Shown piece by piece: positions 1 to 7,653 of a stretch of 64,000 nucleotides of DNA. The position numbers and the translations under genes were made by a program. The first letter of the stretch is position 1; each line of letters opens with the position of its first letter. The notes under the pieces are model-generated. The model was not told where the DNA came from. It ran no database searches and saw only the letters and a list, made by a program, of their open reading frames with translations. The stretch covers positions 248,001 to 312,000 of the forward strand of contig NZ_CP114904.1 of the NCBI RefSeq assembly GCF_027497215.1. The letters are read 5' to 3'. Source of the DNA: Micromonospora sp. WMMD812 (GTDB lineage: Bacteria; Actinomycetota; Actinomycetes; Mycobacteriales; Micromonosporaceae).

Positions 1-353
1 TCCTCATGGCGCTGCTCGGCGGGGTGCGCAACCTGTTCGGTCCGCTGCTCGGCGCCGTGGTCGTGGGCACCGCGCTGGAGTACTTCAAGGTCGAGTACGG
101 CAACACCCCGCTGCACCTGGTCGCGACCGGCCTGCTGCTCGCCCTCGTCGTGCTCTTCATGCCCGACGGCGTGCTGCCGGCGATCGCCGCGCTGCTCGAC
201 CGGTTCCGGCCGGCCCAGCACTCGATCCGTGAGGTGACCGCCGCCGAGTTGCGCGACCAGCGCGAGCGCGGCGACACGGGCGAGGCACCACCCGAGCTGG
301 CGGCGGCCGGCAACGGCGGACCGGGTGCGGAGCGAAGCGAGGGGCGGTCATGA
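1..353 (+). CDS. livM: Branched-chain amino acid-type ABC transporter permease LivM, C-terminal part
   Basis: This is the 3' end of an inner-membrane permease of the LivM type; the start lies left of the window, and the frame is open from the first bases. The visible part begins with a GGVRNLFGPLLGAVV segment typical of the last permease loop. It is followed by a hydrophobic helix (about LVATGLLLALVVLFM) and then a long polar tail of about 60 residues, which is unusual for LivM. The tail ends AERSEGRS, and its DNA matches the 3' end of an intergenic repeat seen elsewhere in the window. The stop overlaps the start of livG (ATGA), so the genes are translationally coupled. The substrate could be a branched-chain amino acid, an amide or urea; the sequence alone does not decide. 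Confidence 0.85.
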   Translation, partial: LMALLGGVRNLFGPLLGAVVVGTALEYFKVEYGNTPLHLVATGLLLALVVLFMPDGVLPAIAALLDRFRPAQHSIREVTAAELRDQRERGDTGEAPPELAAAGNGGPGAERSEGRS

Positions 354-1090
354 GCGACGGGCAGGCACTGCGGACGGACGCCCTGACCAAGGCGTTCGGG
401 GGCGTGGTGGCCCTCGACGGCGCGAGCGTGGCCTTTCAGCACGGCAAGGTCAACGCGCTCATCGGGCCCAACGGCTCCGGCAAGACGACGTTCTTCAACT
501 GCGTCACCGGCCTGATCCGGCCCGACTCCGGCCGGACGACGTACCGGGGGCGGGACATCACCCGCGCCGCGCCGCACGCGATCGCCCACGCCGGCGTCGG
601 CCGTACCTTCCAGCTGTGCCGGGTGTTCCCGCGGATGTCGGCGCTGGACAACGTGCTCGCCGCCGTACGCCCGGCGGGCCTGCTCGGGCAGCTGCGCGGC
701 GCGCACGGCCGGTCCGAGGTCGACCGGGCGCGCGGCTGGCTGACCCGGTTGGGCATCGAGCACCTCGTCGACGTCGAGGCCCGCAACATGTCCTGGGGGC
801 AGCAGAAGCTGCTCGAGCTGGCCGGCGTGCTGATGAGCGACCCGGAGACGGTCCTGCTGGACGAGCCGGCCGGCGGGGTCAACCCGGCGCTGCTCGACCG
901 CATCGGCAGCCTGGTCCGCGAGCTCAACGCCGAGGGCCGGACGTTCGTGATCGTCGAGCACAACATGGACCTGGTCATGAGCATCAGCGACCACATCGTG
1001 GTCTTCGACCGCGGCCGGCCGATCGCCGAGGGTCCGCCGTCAGTCATCCGCTCCGACGAACGCGTGCTGGGGGCCTACCTTGGCGTCTGA
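350..1090 (+). CDS. livG: Branched-chain amino acid-type ABC transporter ATP-binding protein LivG
   Basis: Cytoplasmic ATPase subunit (246 aa) of the LIV-I-type importer. Walker A is GPNGSGKTT near residues 39-47. The signature region reads MSWGQQK, a variant of the LS(Y/G)GQQ motif usual in this family. Walker B and D-loop read VLLDEPAGGVNP, and the H-loop is in VIVEHNMDL, the hallmark of LivG rather than LivF. The ATG overlaps the upstream livM stop by 4 bases and the gene overlaps livF by 11 bases. It pairs with livF as an ATPase heterodimer. Confidence 0.93.
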   Translation: MSDGQALRTDALTKAFGGVVALDGASVAFQHGKVNALIGPNGSGKTTFFNCVTGLIRPDSGRTTYRGRDITRAAPHAIAHAGVGRTFQLCRVFPRMSALDNVLAAVRPAGLLGQLRGAHGRSEVDRARGWLTRLGIEHLVDVEARNMSWGQQKLLELAGVLMSDPETVLLDEPAGGVNPALLDRIGSLVRELNAEGRTFVIVEHNMDLVMSISDHIVVFDRGRPIAEGPPSVIRSDERVLGAYLGV

Positions 1091-1829
1091 GATCGAACTC
1101 ATCGACATCCAGGCCGGCTACGGGCGCGCGGCCCCGGTGCTGCGCGGCCTCAGCGTCGCCGTGCCGGCCGGCACCATCGTCTGCCTGGTCGGGCCGAACG
1201 GCGCCGGGAAGTCGACCGTGCTGAAGGTCGCCAGCGGGCTGCTCTCCCCGCGGTCGGGTCGGATCCTGGTCGGCGGGCGGGACGTCACCGGCCAGGGTCC
1301 GAAGCGGATGCTCGCCGCCGGCGTGGCGCACGTCCTCCAAGGGCACAGCGTGTTCCGGGAGATGACCGTGGCCGAGAACGTGCTGCTCGGTGGCTACACG
1401 CTCAAGGACAAGGCGTTCATCGCCAGGCGGGTCGAGTTCGTCCGGGAACTCTTCCCGGTCGTGGCCGAGCGTTGGGACAGCCTCGCCGGACTGCTCTCCG
1501 GCGGCCAGCAGAAGCAGGTCGAGTTCGCCCGCTCGCTCATGGTGGACCCGAAGGTGGTCCTGCTGGACGAGCCGTCCATGGGTCTCGACCCGAAGGCGAC
1601 GGCCACCGTCTTCGAGCAGGTCGTCCGGATGCGGGACGCCGGCACCGCCGTGCTGCTGGTCGAGCAGAACGCGCGGCGGGCGCTGGAGACCGCGGATCTC
1701 GGCTGCGTGCTCGACCTCGGCCGCGTGCACATCTCCGGCCCGGCGTCCGAACTGCTGGCCGACCCGCAGCTCGGCGAGCTCTACCTCGGCGGACGGCCCG
1801 CCGAGCCACCGGTCACCCCGAAACGCTGA
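1080..1829 (+). CDS. livF: Branched-chain amino acid-type ABC transporter ATP-binding protein LivF
   Basis: Second ATPase subunit (249 aa) of the importer. Walker A is GPNGAGKST, the signature is LSGGQQKQV, and Walker B is VVLLDEPSMGLDP. LLVEQNARRAL is the Q-E-N H-loop region typical of LivF. Translation most likely starts at the TTG at 1080, inside the end of livG, giving MASEIELIDIQAG. This is the last gene of the cluster in the window. The C-terminus (after LYLGG) is a short polar tail. About 150 bp of non-coding sequence carrying a LacI-type palindrome follows. Confidence 0.92.
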   Translation: MASEIELIDIQAGYGRAAPVLRGLSVAVPAGTIVCLVGPNGAGKSTVLKVASGLLSPRSGRILVGGRDVTGQGPKRMLAAGVAHVLQGHSVFREMTVAENVLLGGYTLKDKAFIARRVEFVRELFPVVAERWDSLAGLLSGGQQKQVEFARSLMVDPKVVLLDEPSMGLDPKATATVFEQVVRMRDAGTAVLLVEQNARRALETADLGCVLDLGRVHISGPASELLADPQLGELYLGGRPAEPPVTPKR

Positions 1830-1913
1830 GCCCCGCGTCGGCGTCGAGCGCGCCGAGCCCGCGGGCGCCAGCAGGCGAACGGCACCACCGCACCACCGAC
1901 ATAGTGAGACCCG

Positions 1914-1936
1914 GCGCTTCCGGGAAGCGCTTACCG
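1914..1936. promoter_or_regulatory. LacI-family operator upstream of the LamG gene
   Basis: The core GGGAAGCGCTTACC (from 1922) is centred on the CG at 1928-1929, the usual CG-centred LacI/GalR half-site architecture. It shares AAGCGCTTACCG exactly with the reverse complement of the site at 6402-6415. A second overlapping inverted repeat, GCGCTTCC-G-GGAAGCGC (1914-1930), is perfect. The site is about 50 bp before the LamG gene start, where a repressor would block transcription. Confidence 0.65.
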
Positions 1937-1981
1937 CAGGCGTCGGGTCGGCGAAGTTCGTGGCACAGAGAGGTGTACGCG

Positions 1982-2947
1982 ATGTCGAGACCACGACGCG
2001 TCGCCGCCGCCACCGCCGCCCTCCTGGCGGCCGGTGTGCTGGCGGGCGCCGCGGCGCCACCCGCGGCGGCCGGCTGGCCCGGCCCGCGCGGCGTCCACCC
2101 GTCCCTACGAGAGAACCTGGTCTCCTTCTACGACTTCGACCACCCGGTGACCGGCGACCCGGCGCTGGAACGCGACCAGGGCCGGTCGGGCACCGAGATC
2201 GAACTGGTCAACGGCGGCGCGGCGATGCGTGTCCGGGACCGCGCGTACGCCGGCAGCGGCCGGGCGCTGCAGACCCGGCAGGTCGAGCCGACGGTCGCCG
2301 GCAACGACGACTGGAAGGCCGGCATCTGGTCGGCCAGCGGCGTGCGCACGCTGCGCCCGTTCAACGCCGTCGCGGGCACCACCGTGATGGGCTGGTTCAA
2401 GGTCGAGATGACCAGCCCTCGGCCCAACTCCCACACCGCCAACCCCGACGACCTGTTCAACGCCATCGGGCTCGCCGGCGTGCTCACCGGCGACTCCGAC
2501 GGCCACGGCGTCCGCGCGCTGCTGGAACTCATCGACGTCAACGGGGAACTTCGCCTGGTCGCGCTCGGCCGGCGCCTCGACGGGGGCAACTCGCAGACGT
2601 TCGCGGCGAACGAGGACTGGCGGACGCTGCTGCCGGTGGGCGAGTGGGTGCACCTGACCGCCACCTTCGACTTCGCCACTGGCGCGATGGCCCTCTACCG
2701 CAACGGCAAGCCGCTGGCCGGCTTCTACACCCGCACCGACGACCCGTGGCTGGTGAGCGGCCCGGGCCCGCACGTCACCACCGCCACCGATCCCCGCGGC
2801 ATCAAGATCGGCGGCAGCTACCCGCAGGACACCCGCGAGCAGAACCCGTGCGACTGCCGCATGGATTCGCTGATGTTCCTCGACCGCGTCGTCTCGGCGC
2901 GCGACGTCGAGAAGCAGTACCGGCACATGACCGCCCGCGGGCACTGA
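1982..2947 (+). CDS. Secreted LamG-like (concanavalin A-fold) domain protein
   Basis: A 321-aa exported protein. The chosen ATG at 1982 gives a Sec signal peptide (MSRPRR, then an Ala/Leu-rich core ending about residue 30), preceded by the purine-rich stretch agagagg. The mature part has the LamG/pentraxin-like jelly-roll pattern: FYDFDHPVTGDPALERD near the start, VMGWFKVEM, the typical GEWVHLTATFDFATGAMALYRNGK strand pair split around the middle, and a closing LFLDR-type strand (SLMFLDRVVSARDVEKQY). Such domains bind carbohydrate; no catalytic domain is visible. It sits directly upstream of a secreted sugar dehydrogenase with a 38-bp gap, so the two are probably co-transcribed under the LacI-type operator. 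Confidence 0.82.
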   Translation: MSRPRRVAAATAALLAAGVLAGAAAPPAAAGWPGPRGVHPSLRENLVSFYDFDHPVTGDPALERDQGRSGTEIELVNGGAAMRVRDRAYAGSGRALQTRQVEPTVAGNDDWKAGIWSASGVRTLRPFNAVAGTTVMGWFKVEMTSPRPNSHTANPDDLFNAIGLAGVLTGDSDGHGVRALLELIDVNGELRLVALGRRLDGGNSQTFAANEDWRTLLPVGEWVHLTATFDFATGAMALYRNGKPLAGFYTRTDDPWLVSGPGPHVTTATDPRGIKIGGSYPQDTREQNPCDCRMDSLMFLDRVVSARDVEKQYRHMTARGH

Positions 2948-2985
2948 CCCGCCCCGCCACCCGTCCCCCGAGAATGGAGTGACCC

Positions 2986-5082
2986 GTGCGCATCTCCACT
3001 CGCAGCGTACGCAGATCGGCGACGACCGCCGTGCTCGCGGCCGCCACCCTCACCCTGTCGTTGCTGGTCGCGCCGCCCGCCCAGGCCGCCGACCCGATCT
3101 ACGACCCGGTCCCCGAGGCGCAGATCCAGAGCCGGCTCGGGCTCGTCCTGAGCGAGTACACCTCGTTCCCCAAGTCCGAGCCGACCCCGGCGCCGACCGA
3201 CCAGCGGCTCATGCGGCAGGCCCGGATCAACACGATCATGGAGATCCCGGACGGCTCCGGCCGCCGGGCGGTGCCTGACCTCAACGGCAAGCTCTACGTC
3301 GTCGAGAACGGCGTGCCGCACGTCTACCTCGACGTCGCGGCCACCTTCGCGCCGAAGTTCTTCTCCGGCCGCGGCCTCGGCCAGGGCTTCGGTTACGTGG
3401 CCTTCCACCCGGACTTCAAGCGCAGCGGCAAGTTCTACACCGTCCACACCGAGCAGGCGTCGCTGGCGACCGAGGTGCCGGACTGGTCGCAGACCGGCAC
3501 CATCTTCCACGGCATCATCACCGAGTGGACGGCCAGCGACCCTGCCGCCGACACCTTCGCCGGTACCCGGCGGGAGGTGCTGCGCCTCGGCTTCGGCGGT
3601 CAGGTGCACGGCATCCAGGAGATCAACTTCAACCCGACGGCCAAGAAGCACGACGCCGACTACGGGAATCTCTACATCGCCGCCGGCGACGGCGGTCTCG
3701 GCGTCCGCAACACCGACCCGCAGAACCTCGCCCTCCCGCACGGCAAGCTGCTGCGGATCGACCCGCTGGGCACCAACGCCGCCGGCGGGCGGTACGGCGT
3801 GCCGCCCTCGAACCCGTTCGTCGGTCGCGCGGGCGCGCTCGGCGAGATCTACGCGGTCGGCTTCCGCGATCCGCACCGGTTCAGCTGGGACCGGCAGACC
3901 GGACGGATGTACCTCGGCCACATCGGCGAGCACGCCATCGAGGCGATCTACGAGGTGCGCGCCGGCGACAACTTCGGCTGGAGTGAGCGCGAGGGGGCGT
4001 TCGTCTTCGACAAGGCGTCGACGCGTCCGTGCGACAAGCTCTTCCCGCTGCCCGAGGACGACGCACAGTACGGCTACACCTACCCGGTCGCCGCGTACGA
4101 CCACGACCCGGCTCCGGGCTGGAACTGCACCTCGGACGTCGGTGTCGCGGTGGCCGGCGGGTTCGTCTACCGCGGCCGGGACGTGCCCGCCCTGCGGGGC
4201 AAGTACGTCTTCGGCGACCTGGTCGACGGGCGGGTGCTCTACACCGAGGCCAAGGAGATGCGGCGTGGGCAGGACCCGGCTCCGATCCACCGGCTGGCTC
4301 TCTTCGACGCCGCCGGCAACTCGGTGCGCATGCAGGACCTCTCCGGTCCCGGCGCGCCCGGCGACCCGAACCGGGTCGACCTGCGCTTCGGCACGGACGC
4401 GCAGGGCGAGCTGTACATCCTGGCCAAGGCCAACGGCAAGATCTGGAAGGTGACCGGCACCCGCGAGTTCGCGGACGGGACGGTCGGCGACACCAAGGTC
4501 CGGGACACCATGCGGCCGACCAACTGGGCGCCGGTGACCCCGTCGAAGTGGCAGTTCACCGGCAAGCAGGTGATCCTGGCCGAGGCGGGCGTGCAGCGGC
4601 CCGGCCCGCGCCGGCCGTTCGAGTACGCGGTGCTCACCGCCGGACCGAAGTTCGGGGCCGTCGACGTCACGGCCGAGGTGCGACTGGACACCCCGGTCGA
4701 GGTGACCAACCGGGACGTGATCATCGTCTTCGGCTACCGGTCGGACACGGAGTTCTACTACGCCCACGTGTCGACCGACAACACGATCCTGCCGCACAAC
4801 GGCATCTTCAAGGTCAACAACGCGGACCGGGAGCGGATCGACTACCAGTGGAACGGCCGGTCCCGTGGCGCCGCGCCGGCCATCGTGGACGCGGACTGGC
4901 ACACGGTCCGGGTCCGGCACCTGCCGGCGACCGGGGAGATCGCCGTCTACATCGACGGGGCGAAGGACCCGTTGATGACCGCGAAGGACACCACCTTCGA
5001 CTCGGGCCGGGTGGGCTTCGGCTCGTTCGACAACGTCGGGCGGATGCGTGACCTCACCGTACGCGGCACGCCGGCGGCCTGA
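2986..5082 (+). CDS. Secreted PQQ-dependent sugar dehydrogenase (glucose/sorbosone dehydrogenase type) with C-terminal jelly-roll domain
   Basis: A 698-aa exported protein starting at a GTG (gaatggag upstream). The Sec signal is MRISTRSVRRSATTAVL... with a probable cleavage after AQAA, about residue 34. The central 90-500 region has the beta-propeller signatures of soluble glucose/sorbosone dehydrogenases: GFGYVAFHPDFKRSGKFYTVHTE, GDGGLG, HGKLLRIDPLG, GFRDPHRFSWDR and GDNFGWSEREG. The C-terminal 200 residues (WAPVTPSKWQF...VGFGSFDNVG) resemble a DUF1080/LamG-like jelly roll. It probably oxidises an extracellular sugar. Its place beside a LacI regulator and a Gfo/Idh oxidoreductase supports a sugar pathway. 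The substrate is not known. Confidence 0.87.
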   Translation: MRISTRSVRRSATTAVLAAATLTLSLLVAPPAQAADPIYDPVPEAQIQSRLGLVLSEYTSFPKSEPTPAPTDQRLMRQARINTIMEIPDGSGRRAVPDLNGKLYVVENGVPHVYLDVAATFAPKFFSGRGLGQGFGYVAFHPDFKRSGKFYTVHTEQASLATEVPDWSQTGTIFHGIITEWTASDPAADTFAGTRREVLRLGFGGQVHGIQEINFNPTAKKHDADYGNLYIAAGDGGLGVRNTDPQNLALPHGKLLRIDPLGTNAAGGRYGVPPSNPFVGRAGALGEIYAVGFRDPHRFSWDRQTGRMYLGHIGEHAIEAIYEVRAGDNFGWSEREGAFVFDKASTRPCDKLFPLPEDDAQYGYTYPVAAYDHDPAPGWNCTSDVGVAVAGGFVYRGRDVPALRGKYVFGDLVDGRVLYTEAKEMRRGQDPAPIHRLALFDAAGNSVRMQDLSGPGAPGDPNRVDLRFGTDAQGELYILAKANGKIWKVTGTREFADGTVGDTKVRDTMRPTNWAPVTPSKWQFTGKQVILAEAGVQRPGPRRPFEYAVLTAGPKFGAVDVTAEVRLDTPVEVTNRDVIIVFGYRSDTEFYYAHVSTDNTILPHNGIFKVNNADRERIDYQWNGRSRGAAPAIVDADWHTVRVRHLPATGEIAVYIDGAKDPLMTAKDTTFDSGRVGFGSFDNVGRMRDLTVRGTPAA

Positions 5083-5109
5083 CCGGCCACCGGTCGGCGG
5101 TTCCGGGCA

Positions 5110-5141
5110 GGGGAGCGGCGGCAGCGTGGCCGCCGCTCCCC
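5110..5141. terminator. Bidirectional terminator hairpin between convergent genes
   Basis: A perfect 13-bp inverted repeat, GGGGAGCGGCGGC and GCCGCCGCTCCCC, is separated by a 6-base loop (agcgtg). It lies between the plus-strand dehydrogenase and the minus-strand LacI gene. There is no T-run, as is usual in GC-rich actinobacteria. Confidence 0.7.
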
Positions 5142-5176
5142 ACCAGAACCGGCACGCCGGGGGCCGGCACGTCGGC

Positions 5177-6205
5177 TCAGGACGGCCCGCGGGGGGTGCT
5201 GGCGCGGACCACCACCTCGCCGCCGACGCGACGCAGGCGGGGCCGTTCGACCTCGTCGTCGAGGGCCAGCTGGACGGCCAGTGCCCCGATCTCCTCGAGG
5301 GGGATCCGTACGGTGGTCAGCCCCGGGTTCACGTCGCGCAGGGTGGCGATGTCGTCGAAGCCGGCGATCGCCATCCCCGAGGGTGGTTCCACGCCCCGGT
5401 CGCGCATCGCGGCCATCGCGCCCACCGCCATCACGTCGTTGACGGCGAACACGCAGCTGACGTCGGGCTCACGGTCGAGCAGTCGACTCATGGCGTCGTA
5501 GCCGCCGTCCCGGGTGAACGGGCCGGGCACGACGTGCTCCGGGGCGAGCCGGCCGCCCCGTCGGGCCAGCGCCTGCCGGAAACCGGCCACCCGCTCGGTC
5601 GCGGTGAGCAGGTCGGGCGGCCCGCCGAGCACCGCGAACCGGTGGTGCCCGAGGTCGTGCAGGGCGTGGCCGAGGTCGCGCGCACCGGCCTGGTTGTCGA
5701 TGGAGATGGTGTCGACCGGAAGGCGTGGTTGGCTCACCGCCACCGCCCGGCCGCCCTCGGCCTCGAACGCGGCCAGCTCCTCGGCGAGTTGGTCGGTGGC
5801 GGCGCGGTCGTCGGTGCGACTGCCGACGACGATGACGACGCTGGCCCAGTGCCGGCGGAACGCGCCGACGTAGTCGGTCTCGGCCCCCGGCCGGCGCTCG
5901 GTGCTCGCCATGGTGACCAGCAGCCCGTGCGCCCCGGCCTCCCGCATCACGCCGGCGGCGACGGCGGAGAAGTAGGGGTCGGCGATGTCGTGCAGCGACA
6001 GGCCGACGATGTTGGTCCGCCCCCGGGCCATCGCCTGGGCGTGCGCGTTGGGGGAGTAGCGGAGCTCGGCCGCCGCGCGCAGCACCCGCTCGCGCAGCTT
6101 CTCGCCCACCACCCGGTTGGCGCTGCCGTTGAGAGCACGGGAGGCGGTGGCCAGCGACACCCCGGCGCGGCGCGCCACGTCGTGCAGCGTGACGGAACCG
6201 GTCAC
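5177..6205 (-). CDS. LacI-family transcriptional regulator
   Basis: A 342-aa DNA-binding repressor. The N-terminal LacI helix-turn-helix is clear (VTLHDVARRAGVSLATASRALN, residues about 5-26) with the hinge helix region NAHAQAMARGRT. A periplasmic-binding-protein-like effector domain follows (DPYFSAVAAGVMREA, FAVNDVMAVGAM, IAGFDDI, LTTVRIPLEEIG). The start is GTG at 6205. The gene lies between the secreted sugar dehydrogenase and the divergent oxidoreductase operon. CG-centred palindromes occur in front of it (6235-6254), in front of the oxidoreductase (6402-6415) and in front of the LamG gene (1914-1936). It is therefore likely autoregulatory and the local sugar-responsive repressor. Confidence 0.93.
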   Translation of the reverse strand: MTGSVTLHDVARRAGVSLATASRALNGSANRVVGEKLRERVLRAAAELRYSPNAHAQAMARGRTNIVGLSLHDIADPYFSAVAAGVMREAGAHGLLVTMASTERRPGAETDYVGAFRRHWASVVIVVGSRTDDRAATDQLAEELAAFEAEGGRAVAVSQPRLPVDTISIDNQAGARDLGHALHDLGHHRFAVLGGPPDLLTATERVAGFRQALARRGGRLAPEHVVPGPFTRDGGYDAMSRLLDREPDVSCVFAVNDVMAVGAMAAMRDRGVEPPSGMAIAGFDDIATLRDVNPGLTTVRIPLEEIGALAVQLALDDEVERPRLRRVGGEVVVRASTPRGPS

Positions 6206-6234
6206 GAAACCTTTCCTTCCCGAACTCGACCGCG

Positions 6235-6254
6235 GGCGGAAATCGTTTCCCGCC
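6235..6254. promoter_or_regulatory. LacI-type operator at the lacI promoter (probable autoregulation)
   Basis: GGCGGAAATCGTTTCCCGCC is a 20-bp near-perfect palindrome centred on CG (8 of 10 pairs match). It lies 30 bp upstream of the lacI start codon, in the lacI/oxidoreductase intergenic region. It fits the AANCGNTT core of LacI-family sites. Confidence 0.6.
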
Positions 6255-6401
6255 AGCGTAGGAAGCCGCCGATCACCCCGTCAAACCCGGCACCGGGCCG
6301 GTGGCCTGCGGATCCGCCCCCCGGTCACGCCGTCGTCGCCGATGGTGACCGGCCGGTGTGGACGGGGCTTGCACCGGTGACAGACTCTGCCATACCGTTT
6401 C

Positions 6402-6415
6402 GGTAAGCGCTTTCC
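6402..6415. promoter_or_regulatory. LacI-type operator before the Gfo/Idh operon
   Basis: GGTAAGCGCTTTCC carries the AAGCGCTT core centred on CG at 6408-6409. It directly precedes the AAGGAGG ribosome binding site of the oxidoreductase gene, so a bound repressor would sit on the transcription start region. Confidence 0.7.
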
Positions 6416-6430
6416 CAAGGAGGTTCGTCG

Positions 6431-7582
6431 ATGTCCGCTCGCAAGCTCGGTGTGGTGATGAACGGGGTGACCGGCCGGATGGGCTACCGGCAGCACCTCG
6501 TGCGATCCGTCCTCGCCATCCGGGAACAGGGCGGCGTGACACTCTCCGACGGCACCCGCGTGCAGCTCGAACCGCTGCTGGTCGGGCGGAACGAGACGAA
6601 GTTGCGGGAGATCGCCGAGCGGCACGACCTGCCCCGCTGGACCACCGACCTGGACGCCGCGCTGGCCGACGCCGACCACCCGGTCTACTTCGACGCCCAG
6701 CTGACCCAGGTCCGGGAGAAGTCACTGATCAAGGCCATGGACGCCGGCCGGCACGTCTACACCGAGAAGCCGACCGCCGAGTCGTTCGCCGGGGCGCTCG
6801 AACTCGCCCGGCACGCCCGACGGGCCGGGGTGAAGAACGGGGTGGTGCACGACAAGCTCTACCTGCCCGGGCTGATGAAGCTCAAGCGTCTGGTCGACGG
6901 GGGCTTCTTCGGCCGGATCCTCTCGGTGCGCGGCGAGTTCGGCTACTGGGTGTTCGAGGGCGACTGGCAGCCCGCGCAGCGCCCCAGCTGGAACTACCGC
7001 GCGCAGGACGGTGGCGGCATCGCGTTGGACATGTTCCCGCACTGGAGCTACGTGCTGGAGAACACCTTCGGCGCGGTACGGGCGGTCACCGCCCGGGTCG
7101 TCACGCACATCCCCCAGCGCTGGGACGAGAACGGCCAGCGCTACGACGCGACCGCCGACGACGCCGCGTACGCCATCTTCGAACTCGACGGGGGGATCGT
7201 CGCCCAGGTGAACTCGTCCTGGGCCGTCCGGGTCAACCGGGACGAGCTGGTCGAGTTCCAGGTGGACGGCACCGACGGCAGCGCGGTGGCCGGGCTGCAC
7301 CGCTGCCGGGTGCAGCCGCGGGCGGTCACCCCGAAGCCGGTGTGGAACCCGGACCTCGTGGAGACCCAGCGGTTCCGCGACCAGTGGCACGAGGTGCCGG
7401 ACAACGCCGTGTTCGACAACGGCTTCAAGGCCCAGTGGGAGCAGTTCGTCCGGCACGTCGTGGAGGACGCGCCGAACCCGTACGACCTGCTCTCCGGTGC
7501 CCGTGGGGTGCAGCTCGCCGACGCCGGGCTGCGCTCCTCCCGGGAGGGCCGTCGCATCGAGCTGCCGGAGCTGACGGCATGA
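6431..7582 (+). CDS. Gfo/Idh/MocA-family NAD(P)-dependent sugar oxidoreductase
   Basis: A 383-aa cytoplasmic dehydrogenase. It has an N-terminal Rossmann fold (LGVVMNGVTGRMGYRQHL) with an atypical MNGVTGRMG nucleotide loop in place of the usual GxGxxG. The EKPTAESF motif (about residues 111-118) carries the conserved family lysine. The C-terminal half is the alpha/beta substrate domain (GGGIALDMFPHWSY). A strong AAGGAGG lies 7 bases before the ATG. It is the first gene of a coupled three-gene operon with DUF993 and a TIM-barrel isomerase, behind a LacI operator. That order is typical of actinobacterial pathways for keto- or inositol-like sugars; the exact substrate is not shown. The stop overlaps the start of a 24-codon mini-ORF. 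Confidence 0.9.
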   Translation: MSARKLGVVMNGVTGRMGYRQHLVRSVLAIREQGGVTLSDGTRVQLEPLLVGRNETKLREIAERHDLPRWTTDLDAALADADHPVYFDAQLTQVREKSLIKAMDAGRHVYTEKPTAESFAGALELARHARRAGVKNGVVHDKLYLPGLMKLKRLVDGGFFGRILSVRGEFGYWVFEGDWQPAQRPSWNYRAQDGGGIALDMFPHWSYVLENTFGAVRAVTARVVTHIPQRWDENGQRYDATADDAAYAIFELDGGIVAQVNSSWAVRVNRDELVEFQVDGTDGSAVAGLHRCRVQPRAVTPKPVWNPDLVETQRFRDQWHEVPDNAVFDNGFKAQWEQFVRHVVEDAPNPYDLLSGARGVQLADAGLRSSREGRRIELPELTA

Positions 7583-7653
7583 GCGAGCGAATCATCAGGA
7601 TCCGCGCGTGCGAGCCTCGGGCCGGCGCCGACCGGACGGAGGTGGCGGCATGA
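7579..7653 (+). repeat. Intergenic repeat carrying a coupled 24-codon mini-ORF (copy A)
   Basis: Between the oxidoreductase and DUF993 genes lies a short element beginning with ATGAGCGAG at the oxidoreductase stop and ending at the DUF993 start. It encodes a 24-aa frame beginning MSERIIRIR. Both its start and its stop overlap the flanking genes by ATGA. A related element with the same start and the same coupling lies at 31541-31624 (MSERGERIIGL...), and a partial 3' copy lies at about 325-353. I read it as a dispersed repeat that preserves translational coupling, not as a true protein gene. Confidence 0.6.

Noticed and set aside
2818..4920. 700-codon minus-strand frame over the sugar dehydrogenase
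   Set aside because: Low-complexity shadow of a gene with signal peptide and propeller motifs on the plus strand.
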